A DNA stretch of 64,000 nt from G963677445 sp963678275 (GTDB lineage: Bacteria; Bacteroidota; Ignavibacteria; Ignavibacteriales; Melioribacteraceae). The stretch lies in NCBI GenBank assembly GCA_963678275.1, contig OY782765.1, positions 4,526,001-4,590,000 on the forward strand, written 5' to 3'. The notes below the pieces were generated by a model that worked only from the letters and a program-made list of their open reading frames with translations, ran no database searches and had not been told where the DNA came from. Below are positions 25,914 to 32,332 of this stretch, piece by piece; position 1 is the stretch's first letter; each line of letters opens with the position of its first letter. The translations under genes were made by a program, and so were the position numbers.

Positions 25914-26178
25914 GCGACTCCGAATGGAATCGAATATTATTAGCCCCGGATGCAATCCGGCGGTTTTATCAGGCAAATATCAACTGCGACGCTGAAGGCG
26001 TCGAATATTGACAACTCAGCGTAAATAATGATTGAGGATAATATTTTATCTGCACATGTGAGAAAAATTCGACCCCTTCAGGGTCTTTTAGCTTTTTTTC
26101 TATTTACCCCGGGCTGCTCTCTTCGTTCACCGCCCGGGGCTATTCATATTGAATCCCATTCGGGATTCTTTTCATTAA
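25914..26178. repeat. quadruple-hairpin element (copy A)
   Basis: A string of hairpins each with a GAA or TTC loop: GACTCCGAATGGAATC, CGACGCTGAAGGCGTCG, CGACCCCTTCAGGGTC and GAATCCCATTCGGGATTC, with AGCCCCGGATGCAATCCGG and CCCGGGCTG...GCCCGGGGC between. The same order of hairpins is found at 51809-52072 and, reversed, at 35429-35690. No gene. Confidence 0.7.
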
Positions 26179-26257
26179 AATTCTGCCATTTTGCGTAAAA
26201 TTTGACTTCTTACGGAGTAAACCGCATACATTTTTCCCCTCAGTAATGGTTTAAAAT

Positions 26258-26292
26258 GAAAAAGCCGATCAGACTTCCCTGACCGGCTTTCT
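26258..26292. terminator. hairpin with AAAGCCGATCAG arms at the edge of the GIY-YIG array
   Basis: AAAAGCCGATCAG and CTGACCGGCTTTC form an imperfect stem around a 6-base loop, in the same relative place as the CCTCTGG hairpins of the neighbouring units (between tRNA-derived sequence and the remnant of a GIY-YIG start at 26222-26240). It probably acted as a terminator. Confidence 0.5.
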
Positions 26293-26295
26293 TAG

Positions 26296-26359
26296 TAGCG
26301 GGGGCTGGACTTGAACCAACAATCCGCCGCGGCGGATTATGAGCCCGACACTCTACCCG
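26296..26359 (-). pseudogene. damaged initiator tRNA copy 1
   Basis: Matches the 3' part of the intact tRNA at 27922-27994 (anticodon stem GTCGGGCTCATAA, T arm GTTGGTTCAAGTCC and acceptor strand) but lacks most of the D arm. The sequence after the anticodon loop is replaced by ATCCGCCGCGGCGGAT (26322-26337). It cannot fold as a functional tRNA. Confidence 0.8.
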
Positions 26360-26372
26360 TAAGTAAAAAATA

Positions 26373-26636
26373 TTATTCGGAATCCGATTTAATAGACAAA
26401 AATTTTAGGATATTTCGAATATAATCCCTTCCACAACCAGTTTTGAACCATTTCTCTCTTTTTCGGGCTTCACTCAGAGTATGGTAATATTCAAGGATAA
26501 AAGGTTTCCAGTTGTTTCCTCTTTTTGTCCATCCGACAAGTTTGTTGTTATGCTGAAAAAGTCTTTTTTGAAAGTCCTCAGTTGATCCGGTGTAAATCAG
26601 CCCTTCAATTGATCTGATAACGTAAACAACATACAT
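26373..26636 (-). CDS. GIY-YIG endonuclease-domain protein (array copy 1)
   Basis: 87 residues, the size of single-domain GIY-YIG proteins of the UPF0213/YhbQ type. VYVIRS (residues 4-9) and YTGST (15-19) are the GIY and YIG strands, Arg25 in KRLFQH is the catalytic Arg position, and HTLSEARKREKWFKTGCGR supplies the helix with the conserved Glu. Biochemical roles of such short proteins are poorly known. This copy differs from the others at Val34 (KLVGW, others KLAGW). Confidence 0.88.
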   Translation of the reverse strand: MYVVYVIRSIEGLIYTGSTEDFQKRLFQHNNKLVGWTKRGNNWKPFILEYYHTLSEARKREKWFKTGCGRDYIRNILKFLSIKSDSE

Positions 26637-26661
26637 TTTTCCCTCTGTGTTGATTTAAAAT

Positions 26662-26692
26662 AAAAAAACCTCTGGAAAACCAGAGGTTTTTT
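26662..26692. terminator. bidirectional hairpin terminator, array unit 2
   Basis: CCTCTGG/CCAGAGG stem with AAAA loop, flanked by seven A and six T residues, so it can terminate on either strand. It separates the tRNA copy from the GIY-YIG start. Confidence 0.85.
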
Positions 26693-26696
26693 GTAG

Positions 26697-26782
26697 TAGC
26701 GGGGGCTGGACTTCCCCAGAGGGGTCCCCATGGGAGAACCAACAATCCGCCGCGGCGGATTATGAGCCCGACACTCTACCCG
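26697..26782 (-). pseudogene. damaged initiator tRNA copy 2 with extra 22-base insertion
   Basis: Same damage as copy 1 (D arm missing, ATCCGCCGCGGCGGAT at 26745-26760) plus an insertion at 26714-26735 inside the T arm. The insertion begins CCCCAGAGGGG and ends TCCCCATGGGA, two short imperfect hairpins. It is present in this unit only. Confidence 0.8.
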
Positions 26783-26795
26783 TAAGTAAAAAATA

Positions 26796-27059
26796 TTATT
26801 CGGAATCCGATTTAATAGACAAAAATTTTAGGATATTTCGAATATAATCCCTTCCACAACCAGTTTTGAACCATTTCTCTCTTTTTCGGGCTTCACTCAG
26901 AGTATGGTAATATTCAAGGATAAAAGGTTTCCAGTTGTTTCCTCGTTTTGTCCAGCCGGCAAGTTTGTTGTTATGCTGAAAAAGTCTTTTCTGAAAGTCC
27001 TCAGTTGACCCGGTATAAATCAGCCCTTCAATTGATCTGATAACATAAACAACATACAT
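26796..27059 (-). CDS. GIY-YIG endonuclease-domain protein (array copy 2)
   Basis: 87 residues, identical to copy 1 except Ala34. All GIY-YIG positions (Tyr5, Tyr15, Gly17, Arg25, the HTLSEARKRE helix) are intact, so it is potentially active. The ATG follows the terminator hairpin at 27085-27115 by 25 bases, leaving little room for a promoter. Transcription may start within the hairpin-proximal AT-rich stretch or read through from the tRNA. Confidence 0.88.
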   Translation of the reverse strand: MYVVYVIRSIEGLIYTGSTEDFQKRLFQHNNKLAGWTKRGNNWKPFILEYYHTLSEARKREKWFKTGCGRDYIRNILKFLSIKSDSE

Positions 27060-27084
27060 TTTTCCCTCTGTGTTGATTTAAAAT

Positions 27085-27115
27085 AAAAAAACCTCTGGAA
27101 AACCAGAGGTTTTTT
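27085..27115. terminator. bidirectional hairpin terminator, array unit 3
   Basis: Same CCTCTGG/CCAGAGG hairpin with flanking A and T tracts as at 26662. Confidence 0.85.
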
Positions 27116-27119
27116 GTAG

Positions 27120-27183
27120 TAGCGGGGGCTGGACTTGAACCAACAATCCGCCGCGGCGGATTATGAGCCCGACACTCTACCCG
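27120..27183 (-). pseudogene. damaged initiator tRNA copy 3
   Basis: Lacks the D arm and carries ATCCGCCGCGGCGGAT at 27146-27161 in place of the 3' anticodon-stem and variable region. Confidence 0.8.
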
Positions 27184-27196
27184 TAAGTAAAAAATA

Positions 27197-27460
27197 TTAT
27201 TCGGAATGCGATTTAATAGACAAAAATTTTAGGATATTTCGAATATAATCCCTTCCACAACCAGTTTTGAACCATTTCTCTCTTTTTCGGGCTTCACTCA
27301 GAGTATGGTAATATTCAAGGATAAAAGGTTTCCAGTTGTTTCCTCGTTTTGTCCAGCCGGCAAGTTTGTTGTTATGCTGAAAAAGTCTTTTCTGAAAGTC
27401 CTCAGTTGACCCGGTATAAATCAGCCCTTCAATTGATCTGATAACATAAACAACATACAT
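27197..27460 (-). CDS. GIY-YIG endonuclease-domain protein (array copy 3)
   Basis: 87 residues. Same as copy 2 apart from the C-terminus KSHSE instead of KSDSE (one base change). Active-site positions are intact. Near-identity at both DNA and protein level with its neighbours indicates recent tandem duplication or ongoing gene conversion. Confidence 0.88.
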   Translation of the reverse strand: MYVVYVIRSIEGLIYTGSTEDFQKRLFQHNNKLAGWTKRGNNWKPFILEYYHTLSEARKREKWFKTGCGRDYIRNILKFLSIKSHSE

Positions 27461-27485
27461 TTTTCCCTCTGTGTTGATTTAAAAT

Positions 27486-27516
27486 AAAAAAACCTCTGGA
27501 AAACCAGAGGTTTTTT
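27486..27516. terminator. bidirectional hairpin terminator, array unit 4
   Basis: Same CCTCTGG/CCAGAGG hairpin with flanking A and T tracts. Confidence 0.85.
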
Positions 27517-27520
27517 GTAG

Positions 27521-27584
27521 TAGCGGGGGCTGGACTTGAACCAACAATCCGCCGCGGCGGATTATGAGCCCGACACTCTACCCG
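27521..27584 (-). pseudogene. damaged initiator tRNA copy 4
   Basis: Lacks the D arm; ATCCGCCGCGGCGGAT at 27547-27562 replaces the region after the anticodon loop. Confidence 0.8.
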
Positions 27585-27597
27585 TAAGTAAAAAATA

Positions 27598-27861
27598 TTA
27601 TTCGGAATGCGATTTAATAGACAAAAATTTTAGGATATTTCGAATATAATCCCTTCCACAACCAGTTTTGAACCATCTCTCTCTTTTTCGGGCTTCACTC
27701 AGAGTATGGTAATATTCAAGGATAAAAGGTTTCCAGTTGTTTCCTCGTTTTGTCCAGCCGGCAAGTTTGTTGTTATGCTGAAAAAGTCTTTTCTGAAAGT
27801 CCTCAGTTGACCCGGTATAAATCAGCCCTTCAATTGATCTGATAACGTAAACAACATACAT
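27598..27861 (-). CDS. GIY-YIG endonuclease-domain protein (array copy 4)
   Basis: 87 residues, closest to the intact tRNA and therefore probably the founder or the newest copy. Differs from copy 3 by RERW for REKW near residue 62. It lies directly downstream of the intact tRNA and its terminator on the same strand; the order tRNA, terminator, GIY-YIG gene is the unit that was amplified. Confidence 0.88.
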   Translation of the reverse strand: MYVVYVIRSIEGLIYTGSTEDFQKRLFQHNNKLAGWTKRGNNWKPFILEYYHTLSEARKRERWFKTGCGRDYIRNILKFLSIKSHSE

Positions 27862-27886
27862 TTTTCCCTCTGTGTTGATTTAAAAT

Positions 27887-27917
27887 AAAAAAACCTCTGG
27901 AAAACCAGAGGTTTTTT
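27887..27917. terminator. terminator after the intact initiator tRNA
   Basis: CCTCTGG/CCAGAGG hairpin with flanking A and T tracts, 5 bases after the tRNA 3' end (minus strand). Confidence 0.85.
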
Positions 27918-27921
27918 GTAG

Positions 27922-27994
<73 letters not shown>

Positions 27995-28059
27995 ATATAA
28001 ACTTTTTATCTTCAGAAAACAATAACTCTGAATAAACAATATTTCAAAATACAAAAAAA

Positions 28060-28115
28060 CAATCTTCGGGTTATGAGCCCGACGAGCTATTCGCCGCGGC
28101 GAACTCCACCCCGCG
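28060..28115 (-). pseudogene. 5' fragment of initiator tRNA with palindrome in the D loop
   Basis: Matches the intact tRNA from base 1 through the anticodon stem (CGCGGGGTGGAG ... TAGCTCGTCGGGCTCATAACCC split) but CAATTGG of the D loop is replaced by TTCGCCGCGGCGAA (28090-28103). The 3' half is absent. The flank GATATAAACTTT upstream is shared with the intact gene, so this is a separate duplication that includes promoter-proximal DNA. Confidence 0.8.
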
Positions 28116-28309
28116 ATATAAACTTTGTGCTACTGAAATTCAATATATGTTAAGAACAACTTTATAATCATAATTAATCGGACTTGAAAGATAAATATAT
28201 ATTCCATGAATGTCAAATTAAGGTTCGGAAAAATTTCATTTGATGTGCAAAAAGGTAGTAACTTTAGTAAATTTGTAGTTTAGAATATATATTTCTTTCA
28301 GCGGAGAAA

Positions 28310-30016
28310 ATGTTAACATCCCTTCAGATTAAAGATTACGCTCTTATAGAGAATATCCAGGTAGAATTCCGAAAGGGATTGAATATCATCACCGGGGAGA
28401 CGGGAGCGGGTAAATCCATACTGGTTGGCGCCCTGGGACTTTTGCTTGGGGAGCGGGCATCTACAGAAGCGGTTAGGAAGGGAGCCAAAAAGGCTGTAGT
28501 TGAAGGAATATTTGAGCTTGAATCAAACGGGGCTGTCGAAAAAATATTGTCAGACAATGACATTGAATTCCAGCCCGAACTGATTATAAGAAGAGAAGTT
28601 TCCCTTAAGGGATCAAACCGATGTTTTATAAATGACACCCCTGTTCCACTTTCCCTCGTTAAAGAAACCGGCGATCTTCTGGTCGATCTTCACGGTCAGC
28701 ACGATCATCAGTCGCTGCTGAAACCTGAGCTGCATATAAAAATGCTCGACAGCTTCAGCAACCTGAACAGCGAAATGGAAAAATATAGCAGGGAGAGGGA
28801 AAAGCTGGAAGAGCTTCTCAAACAATTGAGGGAGTTAAAGTCGGCGGAAAGAAATATACGTGAAAAAAGAGAACTTTATGAATTCCAGATAAAAGAGATC
28901 GACCGGGTAAATCCCCGGCCTGATGAAGATGTAAATATTGAAAATGAAATTAAAATTCTGGAAAATTCGGAAAGACTGCTTGAGCTGACCAACGAAGTTT
29001 ATTCCTCACTTTACGAGGGTGAAAATCCTCTTTATGACCGCATAATGGAGATCAGGGATAAGCTGGGAATACTGGCCGGAATAGACAACTCATTTAATGA
29101 AAAAGAGAAAGAATGTGATTCAGCCGCCGAAGTGATAAATGATATTGCCGAATTTACACGCGGCTACAGGGATAACATTGATCTGGAGCCGAAATATCTC
29201 GATGAATTAAGGGAGCGCGCGGGGTCGATTAAAATGCTGAAGAAAAAGTTTGGACCTTCGCTAAGTGATCTGCTGGAATACAGAAAAAAAATAGGAGAGG
29301 ATTTCGAACTGGCCGAAAATTTCAGCGGTAAAATTTCGGAGCTGGAAGAAAAAATTGAGGCCCAAAGAATTAAAGCCGGAAATCACGCTAAGCGGTTGAC
29401 CGGGATAAGAGAAAAATCCTCCGCGGAGATTAAGGAAAGCATAAAAAAATCACTCGCGGGACTTGGCATCAGCGATTCCGATTTCAGAACATCGATTTCA
29501 GCGCTGCAATCAAATAATAACGGTGATAATTATTTATTAGTGGATGGAGAAAAAAGAGGCTTCGACAGGTTCGGATGTGATGAAGTTGAATTTTACCTTT
29601 CCACCAACAAAGGTGAAGACCCCAAACCACTCGCCAAAGTCGCCTCGGGAGGTGAAATTTCCCGTGTGATGCTTTCAATGAAATCTGTTCTCGCTAAAAA
29701 TGACCGTCTGCCACTATTGATTTTTGATGAAATTGACACCGGTGTAAGCGGCAGAATCGCCCAGAAAACGGGGCGCGCCATGAAAGAACTCGCCTCATTC
29801 CACCAGATAATCGCCATCACCCACCTGCCCCAGATAGCCGCGTTCGCCGATTTTCATTATGTCGTGGAAAAAATGGATAGCGAGGAGAGGACCATCAGCG
29901 TTATCCGCCCCTTAAGTGAAGATGAACATATCGTTGAAATAGCGAAACTGATAAGCGGAGAGGGAGTCTCGGAATCGGCCCTGCAAAACGCGAAGGAACT
30001 TATCGCTTCCTGCTGA
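28310..30016 (+). CDS. recN: DNA repair protein RecN
   Basis: 568 residues, normal RecN length. SMC-like ATPase: Walker A GETGAGKS at 29-36 and a long coiled-coil middle (about 150-370). The ABC signature ASGGEISRVMLSMK follows, with Walker B LPLLIFDEIDTGVSGRIAQK and the switch ITHLPQIAA. It acts in double-strand-break repair with RecA. GGAG lies about 7 bases before the ATG. It stands alone between the tRNA array and a repeat element, with no visible LexA-type site. Confidence 0.95.
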   Translation: MLTSLQIKDYALIENIQVEFRKGLNIITGETGAGKSILVGALGLLLGERASTEAVRKGAKKAVVEGIFELESNGAVEKILSDNDIEFQPELIIRREVSLKGSNRCFINDTPVPLSLVKETGDLLVDLHGQHDHQSLLKPELHIKMLDSFSNLNSEMEKYSREREKLEELLKQLRELKSAERNIREKRELYEFQIKEIDRVNPRPDEDVNIENEIKILENSERLLELTNEVYSSLYEGENPLYDRIMEIRDKLGILAGIDNSFNEKEKECDSAAEVINDIAEFTRGYRDNIDLEPKYLDELRERAGSIKMLKKKFGPSLSDLLEYRKKIGEDFELAENFSGKISELEEKIEAQRIKAGNHAKRLTGIREKSSAEIKESIKKSLAGLGISDSDFRTSISALQSNNNGDNYLLVDGEKRGFDRFGCDEVEFYLSTNKGEDPKPLAKVASGGEISRVMLSMKSVLAKNDRLPLLIFDEIDTGVSGRIAQKTGRAMKELASFHQIIAITHLPQIAAFADFHYVVEKMDSEERTISVIRPLSEDEHIVEIAKLISGEGVSESALQNAKELIASC

Positions 30017-30040
30017 AAATAGCTTGTTATACTTAAACCC

Positions 30041-30487
30041 AGAACTCCTGACTCCCATCTGACTATTTTGTCGTGATTTCATACACAAAAACACAATTTA
30101 AAAAATTTTTGTGATTTAATCCCTCTCACCTAAGGCGTCGAATATAATTCAGTGTGTGTTTTATGGTGTACCTGACGGCACATCTGGACGCTTTTTTCTT
30201 TTTTTCTACCAATATTTTGCCCCTAACGGGGCAATCCTATACGGCAATTAATATTTTATGTCCCGTTAGGGACAGCATATTGGTAAAAAAGAGATACGCA
30301 AAATATTCGGTGTGCCGTCAGGTACACCATATTTATCAACGGGAGTACAATAAATATATTTGTAACAGTCTGAAATTCAAGAAGATATTCAAAAATATTT
30401 CGGGATGCGCGTCAACAATACGACAATTTATTTTAGGAATTGATTTCAATAAGTAGTTGTTTTTATCACCAACGATTATGAGTTCTG
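30041..30487. repeat. palindrome-rich element with inverted ends (copy 4)
   Basis: It opens AGAACTCCTGACTCCCATCT and closes CACCAACGATTATGAGTTCT, inverted as in the other copies. The interior is a nested palindrome: GGTGTACCTGACGGCAC (30165-30181) pairs with GTGCCGTCAGGTACACC (30312-30328), and between them GCCCCTAACGGGGC and GTCCCGTTAGGGAC form further hairpins. A 100-codon frame here is a by-product. Confidence 0.6.
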
Positions 30488-30560
30488 AAACTATCCTGTT
30501 GATATAATATTCCGGGTCTCTATGCTGGTGGGCAACAAAGGCAATAAAATAATTTCAGAT

Positions 30561-30773
30561 TCATCGGTTAAGCCTGCTAATAACTTCTTCATAAGTCAAA
30601 GCTTTTATTCGGCCGGCCTTATACGCGTCATATCGTTTTTCAGATTCTTCGATCCATATTTTCTGAACTTCGACATCCGGTTTGTCAAGGCTTTCCAGTA
30701 AAATTTCCACTAAATGAACTCGCTCTAAAGCCTTTAAATTCAAAATCTCTTTTCGTAATGTTTCACTGATCAT
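30561..30773 (-). CDS. addiction-module component protein (orphan antitoxin-like)
   Basis: 70 residues matching the short addiction-module-component family: an N-terminal EILNLKALERVHLVEILLESL helix pair, then IWIEESEKRYDAYKAGRIKALTYEEV, where the AGRIKALTYEEV tail is diagnostic. Members are usually followed by a RelE/ParE-type toxin gene; none is found downstream (30017-30560), so it is an orphan. The first 20 codons and leader are duplicated at 32111-32182. Confidence 0.82.
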   Translation of the reverse strand: MISETLRKEILNLKALERVHLVEILLESLDKPDVEVQKIWIEESEKRYDAYKAGRIKALTYEEVISRLNR

Positions 30774-30786
30774 TTTTTTTACCCGG
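30715..30786. repeat. 72-bp direct repeat, left copy
   Basis: Identical to 32111-32182 except for one base by eye; spans the start and leader of the addiction-module gene. The pair brackets about 1.3 kb containing a lipoprotein gene. Confidence 0.8.
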
Positions 30787-31187
30787 GTTTATTACAATTT
30801 TCACCTCGTTCGCGCAATTTAAAATCTGAAAAATACAAGTAAAATATTGGCTGCTGTATATTGCCGAAATCCCGTTAAACAGATTTGTTGTATTGATAAC
30901 GTAGTTCCCGGTCCAAGTTATAAAAGTAACATTATATTGTTTGCAACGGGTGGAAATAGTAAGGTAATTCTTTAATAATGAATCCTGGCTTAATTCATTG
31001 TTCCTCAAAAAATTTGAACCAGTCAGAATACTTGGTACGAAAGTATCACAAAGCCCGGCGTTTTTGACTTTTTGTTAATCCGGGTCATGCCATCTTCAGC
31101 GATTAACGAAACAGCTGCCTCGCCATAAACCGGAATGCAAATAATAATATTTGTTTTTTATCACTCATTCTGTTTTGTTTTCAGCGG

Positions 31188-31943
31188 TTATGAAATATAA
31201 CATTGCCTTTTTTTTATAATCTCCCATTTATTTCCTTTCTTTTCCAGAAGAAAATAATTGCCTGAACCATTCAACGGGGCAATATGAAATGAAAAAAATA
31301 AGAACGCGATATTTTTTTGTTTATTAAAGGCAACTTTTGAACTGCCGGCGAAACCAAAAAAGCTAAAATATCCGGAATATAAAGAATCAAATATGGCGCT
31401 AAAACCATTATTTTTTCTCCATATATTCAAAGTGTCTGACGGCCATGTAACAGCGATAAAATTGTCAGTTTTAATATCAATACTGATTTTGGATTGATTT
31501 TTATTCTTTGTAAAAATATCATCATATAAACTTTCAGAATAACCCGGGAAATAAGATCCTTTAATTATTGAAACTTCAGTTGATAAATCATTTAATCCGC
31601 TAAAAGTGGTTCTATCGCTAATAACAATTAACGGTTTCAGGTTATTCTGACTTATATATTCATCTCGGTATCTGTTTATGGAATCTTGTTCTCTGATAAA
31701 ATCTGGCAAAAACCCTAATAATTCCTCTTCAAAAAACAGACTGTCCTCTTCTGAAAATAATCTATCACTGTCCTCAATCAGGCTATCGGGAAGAAACATT
31801 GGTCCTGAATGTTTCATCAAATAATTTATAACCGTCTTGTAAATTTCAACCTCATCAGTGTTTGAATCATTTGCATTTTTTATTTCCCGGCATTGAAAAA
31901 GGCTGCAAAATATTATAAAGACAATTAAGACATTTGCGTTCAT
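31188..31943 (-). CDS. putative lipoprotein, function unknown
   Basis: 251 residues. MNANVLIVFIIFCSLFQC gives a signal with lipobox Cys18. The rest is a soluble, Asp/Ser-rich domain; FSFFGFAGSSKVAFNKQKNIAFLFFSFHIAPLNGSGNYFLLEKKGNKWEI near the C-terminus reads as a beta-rich region seen in small Bacteroidota lipoproteins that describe a measured value, without a family I can name. It lies within the segment flanked by 72-bp direct repeats. Confidence 0.6.
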   Translation of the reverse strand: MNANVLIVFIIFCSLFQCREIKNANDSNTDEVEIYKTVINYLMKHSGPMFLPDSLIEDSDRLFSEEDSLFFEEELLGFLPDFIREQDSINRYRDEYISQNNLKPLIVISDRTTFSGLNDLSTEVSIIKGSYFPGYSESLYDDIFTKNKNQSKISIDIKTDNFIAVTWPSDTLNIWRKNNGFSAIFDSLYSGYFSFFGFAGSSKVAFNKQKNIAFLFFSFHIAPLNGSGNYFLLEKKGNKWEIIKKRQCYIS

Positions 31944-32110
31944 CTTTCTACATTCATCCTTCGTTATTTAAGGGAGCGCCTCGCAAGACCATATTAGTGA
32001 GGTCCGACTTTCTTATTATACCCGGTTATAATTATTTTGTTGCGAAAGATGGCAGAATAATAAATAAGAATCCCCGCTTATCTAATCTTCCGGGCAAAAT
32101 AGCATTTAGA

Positions 32111-32182
32111 TGAACTCGCTCTAAAGCCTTTAAATTCAAAATCTCTTTTCGTAATGTTTCACTGGTCATTTTTTTTACCCGG
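32111..32182 (-). pseudogene. 5' fragment of addiction-module gene (72-bp direct repeat, right copy)
   Basis: The ATG at 32167-32169 starts MTSETLRKEILNLKALERVH, matching the first 20 codons of the gene at 30561-30773, then homology stops. The leader TTTTTTTTACCCGG is shared too. It is a truncated duplicate. Confidence 0.8.
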
Positions 32183-32234
32183 AGTATGTGATAAATTCAT
32201 GTTCAAATTCCGCCGATTCATTAAGGGAAATTAT

Positions 32235-32275
32235 CCCGGATTTGTCATTAAAATATTTCTGATAACAAATCCGGG
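32235..32275. terminator. hairpin downstream of the TonB receptor gene
   Basis: Perfect 11-bp arms CCCGGATTTGT/ACAAATCCGGG with a 19-base AT loop. T-rich sequence follows on the plus strand. It lies 58 bases past the receptor stop and probably terminates minus-strand transcription, possibly in both directions. Confidence 0.6.
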
Positions 32276-32332
32276 TTTATTTTTCAGATGTCTGGTCTAA
32301 CTTTCAACTATTTACGCAGATATTTTTCAAAA

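Larger units (their letters stand above)
26296..27921 (-). repeat. tandem array of four tRNA-fragment/GIY-YIG units
   Basis: Four head-to-tail units with gene starts spaced 423, 401 and 401 bases. Each unit contains, in the minus-strand direction, a hairpin terminator, a GIY-YIG gene and then a damaged initiator-tRNA copy. The extra 22 bases in one unit are a single insertion in its tRNA copy. An intact tRNA caps the array on the upstream side (27922-27994). Divergence between units is only a few bases, so the expansion is recent. Confidence 0.9.
31944..32332. other. intergenic region between lipoprotein and TonB receptor genes
   Basis: Besides the truncated addiction-module copy and the hairpin at 32235-32275 I see no gene. 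A 2-way AT-rich stretch at 32030-32060 may contain the lipoprotein promoter. Confidence 0.4.

Noticed and set aside
30154..30456. 100-codon plus-strand frame
   Set aside because: Lies wholly within a palindrome-rich repeat element; composition is that of the repeat.
30763..31008. 81-codon minus-strand frame upstream of the addiction-module gene
   Set aside because: Overlaps the start of that gene, has no motif, and lies in a region flanked by duplicated DNA. It may be a remnant but I cannot support it as a gene.
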